Positions 35,261-47,484 of a stretch of DNA of 64,000 bases are shown here, in pieces (the stretch's first letter is position 1; each line of letters opens with the position of its first letter). The stretch is from contig NC_088306.1 in assembly GCF_032854445.1 (NCBI RefSeq), positions 7,997,924-8,061,923 on the forward strand. The letters are read 5' to 3'. A program made the translations under genes and the position numbers. This DNA comes from Liolophura sinensis. Its lineage: Eukaryota > Mollusca > Polyplacophora > Chitonida > Chitonidae. The notes beneath the pieces were generated by a model. It had not been told where the DNA came from. It saw only the letters and a program-made list of their open reading frames with translations, and made no database searches.

Positions 35261-35599
35261 TGGAATGCTCGAAAGGCTTTTGTTTATATTTCTGCATATT
35301 TCTCCCACTGAATGGTGCAAGTCATAACCAACAGTTAACAGATGGGCCACTCTGTGTGGGAATAAAGCGGCTACCGTTGATAAAACACGACTACTCTTCC
35401 AATACCGGCGTATTTTGATGCCTATCCACTCGAAGTAAGAGGGCGTTATCAATATACCAAAATTTCATTCACCGATTGTTCTTTAGAAACAAATGTGTCC
35501 ATTGTTTACAGCCCTCATGGTTGTCGTGACACACTGTCAACCGGGAAGATGTCCTGTTCCTATCTTACATCCATATCGAAAAGAAAAACAATATGCTGT

Positions 35600-35850
35600 G
35601 GCAAAACTTATGTTGCACGGTACGAAATCAATGACCCAGGTACTAACAACCAGTTTCTCTTATTCCCCACATCTTGTTGCGACAGTTTGTTGGTTTCTGC
35701 TACCATTGCAGCGTATATGCGTCTCACGTCACAAGGTCACTCATTTGTTCAGAGCGAAGACTATAAACTGTAAAGTCGACGTCATTCAATATGGGAATCT
35801 ACAGAAGAAAAGAGCGGCTGTCGTTTTGGAATCCCGGTTGATAAACAGTC
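35600..35850. repeat. Interspersed repeat R7, copy 3
   Basis: See copy 1 at 32,620. Overlapping frames of 123 and 92 codons at 35,493-35,864 are not kept open in the other copies. Confidence 0.6.
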
Positions 35851-36146
35851 TCATTTGTATGTGACTGCTTAAGTGAGTCGCTCGGTGTAAGAAAACGACG
35901 CATGTCTTTGCAGAAGAAATCCATTTTCCAAACACCCAGATTGTTTGAGAGGCAAATCTAATATATAGGCATTGGCAAAGTCAATATATCAATATTTTAG
36001 TTTTTCAACCTGTCTTGCTCTCACCTCAGTTCTTCCACACATTATACTTTTTGTATTTTTAGGGGAGGGATATGTATTAAAAACAGTGAGCATCGACAAA
36101 GAGCATAGATTTGAAACTGACTTTTTTCAAACCTGATTAAGAATAC

Positions 36147-36276
36147 ATACATTTATTGATTTGATTGGTGTTTTACCCACATGGAACCCACGACCCTCCG
36201 CTGGTCACTGGCAGACTTATCACGTACGACCAGAGGGGAAATCAGGATGACGTGAACTCATGGCGATCGCATTGCC
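36147..36276 (-). mobile_element. V-SINE-type SINE with internal deletion
   Basis: Plus strand reads TTTATTGATTTGATTGGTGT then TTTACCCACATGGAACCCAC, so the tail is joined directly to the central part. CGACCCTCCGCTGGTCACTG, CACGTACGACCAGAGGGGAA and GTGAACTCATGGCGATCGCA follow. The head is missing. Confidence 0.75.
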
Positions 36277-39200
36277 CCAAGTCCATTGGTCAGGATTTCC
36301 TTGCTTTCCCAATTAACAAAGCCGGAGCCATGTTTTTTTTGTTTTTACAGCTCAGGTTCAAGAAAGCAATTGCATGTACGGTGTCATCTACCAGTAACAA
36401 GGAAATTATTTAAAACTAATGTTAAACTTTGTTAAATGAGCACAGATAATTTTAATCTACAACTATCTTATTTCATGAGAACTCAAGCTACAAGTTATTA
36501 CACTACTCCTTCTAATTTTTGGGACATCTGGTCTGCTCTTTTTAGCTAGTATACATGTAGCAGGAACTTTCTGGTTTTTCACTATGGTTAGTCCACCTAA
36601 AAAAGAACATATCTGTACTTCTCCAAAAAACTGTGAGGGAAAAACTGTCCTATCTGTACTAAAAATTAGAACAATTAGGGTGGTTACCTCTTCAACGTAC
36701 TTTAAGACTATCAAGTTTTTCTCCAGTGGTTGATCTTCTTAACAGCCGATGGAAATGCATGGTTTCACCCCATAGAACACAATTCTGTACCCCCCCCCCC
36801 CTCCAAAAAAAAAAAATAATAAGAAGAGCAAACAGGAAGTTTTGTTTCCAGCATGGATAATTTCCGCTGATATTCTTACAGTCTCGCGCTGCAGCTAGCA
36901 GCTCAATAACGCGTTGTATATTTGATAGGTTCAATTTCTAGTCCCTAAAAACACGTCACCGAAATGCTATTGATTTTTACTTGTAGCCGTTTACTTCAAA
37001 GTGATATATACCAAACCAGTTACCGGCACATGTATTTTTTTCGTTTTCTTTTTGAAATGAGACTTCGATGTTTCATTACATGACATGTGGGGAACAAATA
37101 CCTTAGTTTTTAAAAGGTCACTTCGTTTGAGCAGGTTCACAGCAATTTCTACTCATTTACATTAGAGTAAGATAAAGGGCTGTCCTTTTCTAGAGTTTAA
37201 CCAATCATCGAATATCGGAATTTTAACAACGCGGCATATATACAATTTATTGAAATTATATGTAGCAATGTTAATGCACTGGGTGTTTTAACATTGTTTA
37301 ACATTGTAAAGATGGCAAGGGAGTGATCGCACTCTAAGAAAGTGATAAAGTTTTAATACTTGCCAAAGTGTTCACAGTTCAACTTTATTAAAAGTTGTTT
37401 ACCTGACATCTTAAACAAATGTTTGAAACGCCTTTATTGTAGCTGGAATATGAACACCTTTGAAGAGTGTAGAAACATTGACACTGAATAAAAAAAACTT
37501 GTCACATATTTGTGACTCGTTTAAAGTGCAGTCACTCCTCGTGACTTTTTACGGTGTCAAAGGTAACTTGTTAGCTTTGAGAGAATGTGTGTGATATAAA
37601 ATTGTGAGACAAGCATATTACTGAAAGACAAATGATCTCCAAAGATTGAAATGCTATGTAAATGGCCCCAAGAAGGTCATTCACGGCTTCTTTTGAGGAC
37701 GATCGGTAGGAAGAGCGAGTGGAGGGGGACACCCTGTTCAAAACTAGAACTGAACCTGCTTGTAGTGATCAGGAGTCAGGAACATTACCCCTGGTCATAA
37801 ACATTACCCTCAAGAATTCTTGGCAATACACTTTTCCTTGAACCGTAAAACATTGCAGACATTATCTGGCACCTACATTCTAAAAATAACTTTTTTAATC
37901 AAAAATATACCTTAGGTATTAGTTTTCTCTTCCACTGGTTACAAACAGACGAGAAAAATGACCTCAGGCTGTCTGCCTTACAGCCTCCGGCACAGCAAGT
38001 TAGATGCTGCACGAAGACTCAGTTTAGGTGACCATTTAACCGGAATTCCTGGATTTCAAACCTATTACCTGATGGCACTCCCTTGGAAGAAGACCTTTCT
38101 CCGCGTGTGGTCAACAACAAAAACTCAGATGTTAGTCCGTCTATTTTAATTCAATTCTTACTGAACTTTAACGTTCTAAGCGCGCAGACTGGAAAACAGG
38201 ATTTGTCGAGGCGGACAGTTCTCAACCCAACTCTGTCTTTACGGTATTCCATATGTTCTCAGGGGTTGTCTCTCGCGCGGAAGTGTGGATAAGCTGTAGT
38301 CTGTCTAATGCTCAGAATATTTGCTGCCTAAATTCACGTGGGCTAGAAGTATACCTGGCTGCATGGAGCTTATTGTGATGCTGTGATCGAATGTTGGGTC
38401 GTATCTGATCCAGGCGCAATTTTATCGTTCAGCCCAAATGTTAACAGCAATATAAGAATTCACTGCCCACACATTCTCAATTTTCTCATCTACACCTGCG
38501 CACTAACCATAACCAAACCCTTACAAATAGATATAATAATAACTCTATAGAATATGAATATATACTTTGTACTTACTTCCTACTGTATTTCGCAATTTAG
38601 TGAAGAGGTGTTTAAGAAATCCCTAAGTCCAGGTCCAGAAAACCACCACCACCATGTACCACTCCGTGCACGTGAGCAAGGGCCAAGCAGTGAATTAAAT
38701 TTCATCCAAATCGGTTCATAACTGTGAAATATTACAGTATCACAGAAATACAAAGATACAAATAAATACCAGAGGAAGCATGAGCACCTTAGTGTAGGCA
38801 ATTGTCTTGACACATACTCAAATAATTATAAATTGACCGGATATGACTAATCTTTGTGTAAGCCTTACATCTAACCTTCTCTATCCTAGATAAGGAAATT
38901 AATCAATAATGTGTATATATGCACGTCTTTTGAAGACACGTACGCTTTTTTGTACGCTAATGCTTCAAGGTTATTGACTGACCATACAACCACAGTTGTC
39001 ACACTTACACCACATGTGACAAACAGTTGATCCTTTGTAATCGACGTCTTATTTTATGGTAGTTGTAAAGTTGTAATCAGCCCCTACATTCAGTTAAACA
39101 AGTTTGCAAAGTGAGGCTCTTCAAGAAACCCTTTTTACAATCTACAGCTGGACTTCCAGTGGATCATATGGCTCTAATATACAGCAGTCATTGGTGTTCC

Positions 39201-40084
39201 TTTTCATTCCGGACAGTGTCATAAAAAATGACCAGCAAAAAATCTTTGATGCAATTGTTATGTGCACGACTGCCGTCAGTTTCTAAATTTAGCTTGCCAC
39301 TGTTTACATACGCTGAGTTCAGCGCCTGCTGTCTGCCTCTGCCTAAGAGTGTTCCAGAATGCGCTCAGTTCGGTGCCTGTTTGTTTACATCAAGTGTTCA
39401 GGAATTTTCTTATTCTAGACAATTCCACCAGGCTATATAAGATCTATGAAAGCAGGTCAAAGAGAGAACGGAGAGACGGAGAGAACGGAGAATTATTGAG
39501 AGTTTTGGATGCTTTCGCTGTGTATTATTTTAGTAGGCCTTTTGTGCTGAATTTTGGTGTCTTTATAGCTTCTGGCTTTGTTATATCTCCACCGAACACT
39601 TGTTCAGTCTGAACTTGCATGTTTAATTTGTGCTCTTGTATACACAGTGCTTATTAGTACACGGACCTTGTCTGTGGAATTTTGTGTATATTTCGTCATA
39701 CACTCAGTTATACTGTGGATTTTCCATCTTGTCAATTTGCCTGTGAGCATTTATGCCTGTGTGGTATATATTGTGGAATATATACGCCCGTTTGGATTTG
39801 ACACCGTAAGTACTTCAGCATTTGTATAGATACTGCTATCCTTTCTTGTTAAACTTAAGTACTTTAGTATAAGTCTTATTATCTGTTCTTGTTAAGCTAA
39901 TAAATTGTTGTAGAATAAAATCTGCTGGTTGTGGTTACTTTTTTGTGCGGCTAAACTGTCGTGTATTTCGAACAAGCCATCTCTTTATAATACGGGCAGT
40001 TTGGGTCGTAACATAATGAAGTAATGAGTGGACAATGATGCATAAATTAATGCATGAATGAATGGTTGAATAAAAAATTCGACA
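36277..40084. other. Anonymous noncoding region
   Basis: About 3.8 kb without a supported gene, SINE or long repeat. A short C run lies near 36,790. Open frames of up to 116 codons (for example 39,262-39,612) look random. Confidence 0.5.
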
Positions 40085-40310
40085 AGATCCTGAATCTGTG
40101 CGTCATTGTACCAGCTGTTCACCAGTAAGAGCATTCCATGTCAGTAATGGCAAGGTCAATTCCCAAAAACGACGTATAGTGAAAACGACCAAAGAACTAA
40201 GAACATATAAAAAAAAGAAACGAAAATAGGATGGGACAATACAAAGAGAAGCCGTAAACAGTTTTCACGGATGTAAGGAAAGACGCAAAGTATATCTTAG
40301 GCGACTTAGT
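40085..40310 (-). repeat. Interspersed repeat R1, inverted copy
   Basis: The plus strand shows the R1 landmarks reversed: CATTCCATGTCAGTAATGGC, AAGGTCAATTCCCAAAAACG, CCAAAGAACTAAGAACATAT, CAAAGAGAAGCCGTAAACAG, AAGACGCAAAGTATATCTTA and GGCGACTTAGTGAAATCAGC. An inverted copy shows R1 is not spread only by direct tandem duplication. Confidence 0.7.
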
Positions 40311-40814
40311 GAAATCAGCATTCAAATGGTTTAGCATGCTAAAATATCAGTAATATCAAAATATCGATAATAAAATATGTCTCTCAGTTGCGCTTTGATA
40401 GCAACTGTTCATATATCCAACATGGTGATCTAATTCAACACGACGAATATATAGCCCTAACCCCCGGGTTAAGCGGATTAGGACGCAATCATGAAACAGC
40501 GCCAGAGATTCTGGACTCTCTGTCCATATTTACTTACAAGAGAATTAGACTCATTATAAACCTTAAGAAACTTGGAGTTAAGGCGTTTGATGGAATAACC
40601 TTGACACAGTAGTTTTTGCAATAATAACTAGTGACGCTAACTAAAATCGTCACACAACACGCATGATCTAGCAAATGCTACAAGGCGAGATTTGTACACG
40701 CCATGTGCAGGACCGGTAAGGCAAGAAATGCATTAATGAAAGAAAGACAAGCTCATTTCCTGTTCGATGAATCTCTTTACCCTTCGAATGTTCAAAAACC
40801 CGACACTGATCTTT
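40311..40814. other. Anonymous noncoding spacer
   Basis: Nothing recognised. Confidence 0.5.
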
Positions 40815-40945
40815 GATTTATTTATTTATTTGATTATTGTTTTACACCGTTCTCAAGAATATTTCACATCCACGATGGCTGGCAGCATTATAGTGGAAGA
40901 AAATCGGGCAGAGCTCGGAGGAAACTCACGGCCGTCTGCAGGTTC
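40815..40945 (-). mobile_element. V-SINE-type SINE, 5'-truncated
   Basis: Plus strand shows GATTTATTTATTTATTTGAT, TTTTACACCGTTCTCAAGAA, GGCTGGCAGCATTATAGTGG, AAAATCGGGCAGAGCTCGGA and CGGCCGTCTGCAGGTT, then stops, so only the 3' half of the family is present. Confidence 0.8.
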
Positions 40946-41479
40946 ACTGAACTTTGAATAAGATCTGGAATGCCATACTGTAACATCTTTTTATGTACTC
41001 ATTGTTCAGTCGACGCTCGCGTAGAAGATAATTCAGATATTGACACAACAAAATAAGCTGCGCAAGACAAGCTCATGTCATTATGACTGACTCGTACATT
41101 TTCCATTCCCCTGTCAATTAAGGGAACGACATTGCTACTCCCGCTGAGGTGAAGGACACTTAGGTAATGTGTGTTCAAATAAGAATGTGGCCAGGCGAGA
41201 TTTAGCGATTGTTTAATAGTATTAGTTAAAAAAAAAACATGGTTACAGTTACCACTGGGTTATCCCGACCCTCCTTAATTAAGATGTGTGTTCCGTTATG
41301 GGAGGCGTTGTTAGGGATAAACGGTACGCTCTAGACAATCAGAGCAGGGGCTTTAATCAATAATTATTCATGGAGATGGCCCGGGCTGATATACAAAAAT
41401 AGCTTACGGGTAATGGTGTGTGGGTAAACATAACGGTTCTCTATGGCAAACTGATTAGCAGTAGTGGAATATTCAGACC
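40946..41479. other. Anonymous noncoding spacer
   Basis: Nothing recognised. Confidence 0.5.
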
Positions 41480-41660
41480 GTTATGTTAGTCACTTCAAAG
41501 CGGTGAGATCAATGGTAGACTGTAGGTGACCGTGTTTATACACAGGTGAGCTCCCAGGATGATTGTGACGCCCGCGAAGAAAGGGCCTCTCTGCAAAGCA
41601 AAGAAAGCATGCTTTTAAATAGCCTTGCGAAGGTTTATATCGGAAAGCCGCCCATATATC
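41480..41660 (+). repeat. Interspersed repeat R5, copy 2
   Basis: Matches 25,967-26,180; see there. In both cases an R3 copy follows downstream. Confidence 0.6.
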
Positions 41661-43199
41661 CTAAATCTCATGTATCTGTACAAGTTAAGTAGGCTAGCTG
41701 TATTTCAAAGTACACATGAGGTTGTTGTATAGGAAAGTGAAGAAAGGAGTTTTGAACTGGTTTTCCTAATTTGTTGGCAAAGAAATGGGATACACTTAGT
41801 TTGGGATACACTTCAAATGGGTCTTAGTGTGTAATTAGGGGGTATTTTTTTTTAGTAAAATGCCGTACATATCACTAATAAGTGAAATATGTCTACTGTT
41901 TGAAGAAGATAAAATGCAAATGATAATTCTTTCTAAACTTTAATGTAAAACAAAGAAATCGGTATGTAGTTTGCCAACCAGACAATAGCTGACAACAAAT
42001 TATTCTTTCCCATGCCAGGAGTTTCACCGGTTATGTGTGACCATTTCCCAACTATCATACTGTCATCGGTGCTCTGGTTTTTCTCTGTGCTGCACGCCTT
42101 AATTATATTCTGCAGATTTCAGAATGAGAGATTCCAATTTGTGGGTAAGATGTTTAAACTATCTTATATTCCGGGTTTGAACCTAGCCAAGGACTTTGCC
42201 CCGTGAGCTAAAAACCGCGGCAGGTTATAACTGATTCCGCTGTAGCGGAGGACGAGTATTGGACAAAAGAAGTTACACGTTTGAACCCAACTGTTGTTGA
42301 GTTTAACTACAGGATAAGATTTACAGAATGCCCCCAACGGGCCCCCGCTTCATGATGCGTTTCTACAAGTACATACCGTCCCAGTTTTATACTTATTAAT
42401 TATATGTGTTTTATTTAGCGTCATACTTAAGAAACGAATAAAATCCATAATAGTTAGGAGAGGAAGCCAGAATGCCCGGTGTAAATGACCGAGCGAAAAG
42501 GTAACTTAAATTGGTTTGCTTTCCCACGTCGTCTGAGACGAAATTCTTGAGTACATTGTAAAGCCAATGGAAAATGAACCTATATGCGAGTTACATTTGC
42601 CACATAATAAAGATTATCTTTGCTATCCAAAGAATGCTGAGTAGGCCTCCGTGTATAGTATTAAAACATACCTTATGAACTCTTGTATCTGGAAAAAAAG
42701 TTTTGAGCAAAATTTGAAAACTCAGAGAGGTTTAATCTTACCTGGGCATTTACTGTACCTCTCCAACAGAGGTATAACGGGGTTCACATAGAAGGAGTGA
42801 ACTTTTCAAGTTTTCTTAAAAAGAAAGTCAATTACGATAAGTCTTATAAAACCACTAACAGAAACATCAAACCACTTGAAGCTCTTTTCCATCCAGACCA
42901 AGAAGTTTTGGTCCATGTAAAGACTAAAAAAGGTGAGACCAAACACTTGTGTGCCGATAGAAGGAAACGGACAGATCATCTATCATTCAATCACCTGCTT
43001 ATGCCAGGTCAACAGCTCTGGTTCCAAGTGTTTTGGAAAACGCGACTTGCAATCAGTCTTATTTGTGAATAGCTTTTTCAGTCAGCTGTTCATCCCACCG
43101 TCGCTTCATGTGAAAACACAATGGCCATTGGCTGTTTTCCCAAAAAAGCGAGCTGGAGCTGCTGACGTTAAGACTAAGGGGTGCAATGATTAAGGGGTA
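41661..43199. other. Anonymous noncoding region
   Basis: Weak V-SINE debris near 42,385-42,475 (AGGAGAGGAAGCCAGAATG). A 91-codon frame at 42,797-43,072 resembles no known family and has no splice or start context to support it. Confidence 0.45.
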
Positions 43200-43640
43200 A
43201 AAAATACTGCCTTAAGTATACCTTAGCCCAGTTTTCGTTCAGCCCATACCTATTGTTTTTACAGGACTCATAGGGGAGATCCTCATCCAGTCTGACACAT
43301 GCAGACCCTAACACAGTTGTCAGGCTTAAGTGTGTCTGGCGAGTTGGCGGCATCTCAATAAATTTGTTTCCTTACATGCCCTTTCCTGGCGAGACTAACA
43401 CTAAACGCAGCCTTGTTATGATTACCTCAGACTTACAGCGTCAAGTCATCTGTTGTCTACCATTACACACTTCATCAAACTGTAGACACATCTTTAGCCA
43501 ATCAGAGCAGGGCATGCTCTGGGCAGTTCGGCTTGTGTTGATGCAAAATCAGGTGATTGGCTGACCCAGTCACAGTAACTGATCTGAAATCGGACGAAGG
43601 TCAAAAGTTTGTCACTTCAACTCTTGTCAATCGACAACAT
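43200..43640. repeat. Interspersed repeat R3, copy 6 (fullest)
   Basis: GACCCTAACACAGTTGTCAG, CTTAAGTGTGTCTGGCGAGT, TGGCGGCATCTCAATAAATT, CATGCCCTTTCCTGGCGAGA, CTAACACTAAACGCAGCCTT, GTTATGATTACCTCAGACTT, ATTACACACTTCATCAAACT and CCAATCAGAGCAGGGCATGC carry all R3 landmarks. Confidence 0.7.
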
Positions 43641-43939
43641 GTAACGGACAGTTTTTTTTTTTATCTTTTCGACCTTCAGGATTAAGAGTGCAAATGTAGC
43701 ATTCTGATATCCCTATATATAGGAAGGTACTATTTCTCAGTTTCTTCAGAACTCGCTGTTAACTGTTTGTAATAAAAGCCCTAACTGAGGTAAACCGACA
43801 AGAAGCTGCATTTCACCGGTTACATGTGACCATTTCCCAGCTATCACACTCTGGTCATACTTATGCTGTAAGTCAATAATTATATTTCAACACAGCATTT
43901 CAGCTGTTGACTTTAAGTAGCATTGGTTACTTGTTCATG

Positions 43940-44340
43940 ACATGGTGTGTACCGATAAGATCTATTAACTAAAAAAGACTACGAGCCCAGTTTTCCATTA
44001 GTCAAACGTACATAACACTATTGTTTCAACGAGAAATCCTTCAGCCAGCCTGATATATCCAGATGGTAACACAATTCCCAGGCTGATGTATGTCTGAGGA
44101 GACCAAACCATCTCAAAAAATTTTTGTTTTCAGACATCCACTCCTCTTGTCAGAGCACGGCTAACATAGACTTGTCACGACTACCTCATACTTACACCAT
44201 GGCCAACTATTTCATACTTCATTAAACTATAGACAACTATTTAGACAGGTAAAAGCAGGGCTTGGCTTCGGCAGTTTGGCTTTTACTCATTTGCAATCAG
44301 ACTACGCTGCTACGTCCCTTGTCGATCGATTACAATGCGA
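43940..44340. repeat. Interspersed repeat R3, copy 7
   Basis: A second R3 directly after copy 6: ATCCTTCAGCCAGCCTGATA, TATCCAGATGGTAACACAAT, CTACCTCATACTTACACCAT, CATACTTCATTAAACTATAG, AAAGCAGGGCTTGGCTTCGG and GCAATCAGACTACG. Confidence 0.65.
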
Positions 44341-44534
44341 TTTTTTATCTTTTCAATCTTGGTAAGTTTTCATAAAAAATAGTAACACATGTATCGTAAA
44401 GAAATTTATGTACAGAATCTCTTCAAATTTTAAACAGAATACATATAAATTAATCGTGTGTACAATGAGCAAACTTTAGGAAAAGGAATCTAGAGCAGTG
44501 TGAAAAAGAGGGCGTGCGCGACATACATATATAT

Positions 44535-44670
44535 CAATATTAAGGCATATTCTGTGTTCAAAGATTACGAAGAGTTAATTGGTGGAAGTGATGAGTGAGT
44601 CACGTACCGCTGATTTACAGCTTCATCTATAGGGGTTTTCTGTCATGTCTATCGACCATGGAATCTGACA
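44535..44670. repeat. Interspersed repeat R2, copy 3
   Basis: Matches 24,905-25,110 and 27,715-27,840; see copy 1. Confidence 0.6.
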
Positions 44671-45239
44671 CGATTGTTTTGCAGTTTTATTATGACGATC
44701 TTAATTTTCTCTTGGCCATAGAGACATGTTAATCTAGGGACACGAAGTCACGGTTTTATTGAGCATAACAGAATGTCAAAACCGGTGTAGAACGTTGTTA
44801 TTAAGATTGGTGCAGATATACGACTTTCACAATTCAGACGAGAGCAATATTATAAGTCGAAAATAATCCCAGAACTTAAAACTTTGAATTAGGTCGTATA
44901 TTAGATGCTTTTGTCCCCATGTGCATTCCTGGCAGGCTTAATATAAAGGAAAGAACAGATTCCTACATTGGACTGAAAGCTTAATTCAAAGAAAACCTTT
45001 GATTAAGTAGACAGGGAAATTCTTCAAAGCCTAACGGTTCGTGAAAAACTGAAAACTGTTTCTCACGGGATTACGCGATTGTTTAAAGTAATAACCCAAA
45101 GCGATCATACCTGGATTTTGTTTACAAATTGGAAAGTGATTGTTCACTATCTAATCGTATAAATATATGTTACTGTGGCAAGTGGAGTCAATCACATTAC
45201 TTACACTGGCGCCCAATGGATTCGTTCTGGTATAGGGCA

Positions 45240-45677
45240 GCTATTCCTTGTAATAAGTAATTATGGAGGAATGTCGTCTTATCATTAAGAGATTATTTTC
45301 ATATTGGTGTTGCAAAAACGCGTGATAAGGCAGACTTGTACATCATTAATCCACATGTACTAGGCTATTACTGTTCGGATACAAGCTTAATTCATTTCAG
45401 AGCTATAGACTCACGTCCGCAGTCTTTGTCAATTAGTGAGTATTTTCATCCGGCTGGTATAATGCAATGACACATAAATTAAGTGAACACTTCACTTTAG
45501 TTGTTTCCTTGCGTGATGTGTTCAATCTTGTTTTAACAGCTGTTGCATTTGTTCTGATATAGCTCTATCACAGTCTGACTCGGACGCAATGCCCAAAGGA
45601 CTAAACACAACGTCGTACTCAATGACATTAAGCTGAGAACTGTGACTGAACTCATCTTTTAATTATATTTAATGTTT
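45240..45677. repeat. Interspersed repeat R4, copy 2, interrupted by the LTR element
   Basis: Matches 34,064-34,680; see there. The match runs up to the LTR insertion, so the element entered an existing repeat. Confidence 0.65.
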
Positions 45678-45681
45678 ATCT
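45678..45681. repeat. Target-site duplication, left
   Basis: ATCT directly before the LTR terminus; the same four bases follow the right LTR at 52,489-52,492. Four to six bases is usual for Ty3/gypsy-type integrases. Confidence 0.85.
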
Positions 45682-47370
45682 TGTTACAGTATAGAAAACA
45701 GCAACAGAAAACAGACTCAGTGACTCAATATTACAATGTAAACAATGCTTTATATATAAAATGAGACGTACAGTTTTACAGACAGTTCAACAACAACAAC
45801 AACATACACATCAGTATTACCGGTCTTTACAAGTTTCCAGTTCACCTTTGCATCCCAAGGAACGTATTCCAGGAAATCCAACGTAAAGACCATGGGATAA
45901 ACACACAATTCACACAAGTCACAAATTGTCCTAGACAGGTACTTCGCTAGGATAGCGAACACGAACACAGTACACAGGTTACACAGAACTGGAACAGTCA
46001 AGCCTTTGAATGACGTCACACCCGCAGAGCACAACACAGGGTAAATACAGGCATGGAGGTATAATCCACTTTAGATCAGTCACAGCTCCCGCAGAAGCTC
46101 ACAAACGAGCCGTTCAGAGACGTAGAGTAATGTCACCCTGTGGCAGAACGAACGTCCTTTGCCAAAACTGAAAACTTCAGTTTAGAGTCCTTGACGACCT
46201 AGTCGGTCAGGTGAGGTCAGCGTGTTAAACAAATTACACAGTCCACACTGTATAATCATAATAAAGATCCGAACACCAATAAACGTGACTTCCGCAGAAA
46301 TTCACATAAACCAGACTTCAGTACTACTGTGGTACACAAACGGTGCCGGCATAAAAAATCTGTCCTCCCAAATGAAACTGGCATCACCAGCTCATATAAA
46401 TATAATGGACTCGATACGAGAGCGTCGCACACTCTCCTGGCTCCCAGTGGATGCAGCAAAAATACCTCCACTCTGTTTTTGTTTTGTTTATTTACTGGTT
46501 TTAGGGCCACTTTCCTGGCGGATATCGTGGCCCATCAAATCAGTGTTTTCTTTATTTTTTTTTAACACATGAATATTTTGATTACATAACAGCAGTGCGT
46601 TTGTATACTATTTACATATGTACATGAGTCAATTAGTGGGATCAACCTCTTTGTGGTAGCATGTTACAGCTTATTCTATAGGTTCAAATGCTGACATGGT
46701 CATTTAACAGAAAGGGGATAAATAGTAAGCTATTTACAGGGATTAACGTCATCTTTACATTAGAAATACATAGATCTGCATTAAAAGATTACAATGAGTT
46801 GCCTATACAGAAATTTACACAGAGAGAAAACAACAGTAGTGCCTTTATTTATTGGTTAACAGTTTTGTTCTCTTGCTTCCTCCTCTGTGGCGTGGAGTTA
46901 AGGAGCTCCCGCCACTTATACCGGACGCCGTCCAGGAAAAACCAGCGTACTGGAAACCTGTGCCTGTAACAGGTGCGACAAGTATAAATGAGGAGCAAGG
47001 ATGTCAGGCCTCATCCACTTAGTTGAAGCAAGAGATAGTCCTATTGTCATGATGTCTTTCATGTTTCTGGTCTTCGTTTCCTGGTTGTTAAGTTTCTTTG
47101 GTCCCATGGGTCTTCTTATTGTTTTCCCTGTGCACTCTCCACTCTGCACAGAAAACACGGCTTATATACGCTCCAGGTGGATTCAACTATTTTTAAACAC
47201 AGAGTTTAACAGCCAATGAACAGCCAGTTAAATAAACAGAGCCTTGAACAAGGTGCTTTCAGCCAGGTCCGCGCTGTACATATATAACAGGGCCTGTTAT
47301 GCTTATAACATATAACACCAAGGTCCGCAGACTAACAGTACATGAAAACATTAAATAGTCATACATAACA
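45682..47370 (-). repeat. 3' LTR, enlarged by an insertion
   Basis: 1,689 bp against 1,018 bp for the partner LTR. The difference of 671 bp is exactly a 661-bp insert plus a 10-bp target duplication. Outside the insert only two bases differ from the 5' LTR: CAGTATAG against CGGTATAG near the outer end and CCAGGTGG against CCAGCTGG. Termini are TGTTATG and TAACA in element sense. Confidence 0.93.
46476..47136 (-). mobile_element. A-tailed retroposon inserted in the 3' LTR
   Basis: 661 bp absent from the other LTR, flanked by CTCCACTCTG at 46,466-46,475 and 47,137-47,146. Read on the minus strand it ends in an A-rich stretch (AATAAACAAAACAAAAA) directly before the repeat, and an AATAAAG lies about 85 bp before that end. 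This fits an RNA copied and inserted by LINE enzymes: a SINE-like element or a processed transcript. No box A or box B is evident. An 80-codon frame (46,916-47,158) begins in LTR sequence and resembles nothing known. The alternative, a deletion between 10-bp repeats in the other LTR, is less likely given the A-rich end. Confidence 0.75.
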
Positions 47371-47382
47371 CCCCCACCCTTC
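47371..47382 (-). other. Polypurine tract
   Basis: Minus strand reads GAAGGGTGGGGG immediately before the 3' LTR terminus TGTTATG. It is purine only except for one T. It is the primer for plus-strand DNA synthesis in LTR elements, and its position confirms that RNase H is the last coding domain. Confidence 0.85.
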
Positions 47383-47484
47383 AGGGAAAGAAAGTTTTGC
47401 ATAAAACTTTCTTTAACATATTCATAATTATGAATAATAATAACGTTTACCACAGTCTTTAAAAACAAAGCTGCAGAAAACCAA

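Noticed and set aside
34931-35311. 126-codon open frame in R7
   Set aside because: The frame is not conserved in the other R7 copies and no domain is visible.
39262-39612. 116-codon open frame
   Set aside because: Cysteine- and leucine-rich composition without any motif; overlaps other random frames.
42797-43072. 91-codon frame with a lysine-rich start
   Set aside because: Looked coding at first, but no family resemblance, no splice sites and an overlapping frame of similar length.
45750-46037. 95-codon minus-strand frame repeated at 51,539
   Set aside because: Lies within the LTR U5-side sequence in both copies; no start context or domain, and LTRs of this group are noncoding.
46222-46572. 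116-codon frame and its 108-codon twin at 52,011
   Set aside because: Both are antisense to the LTRs of the retrotransposon; the duplication simply reflects the two LTRs.
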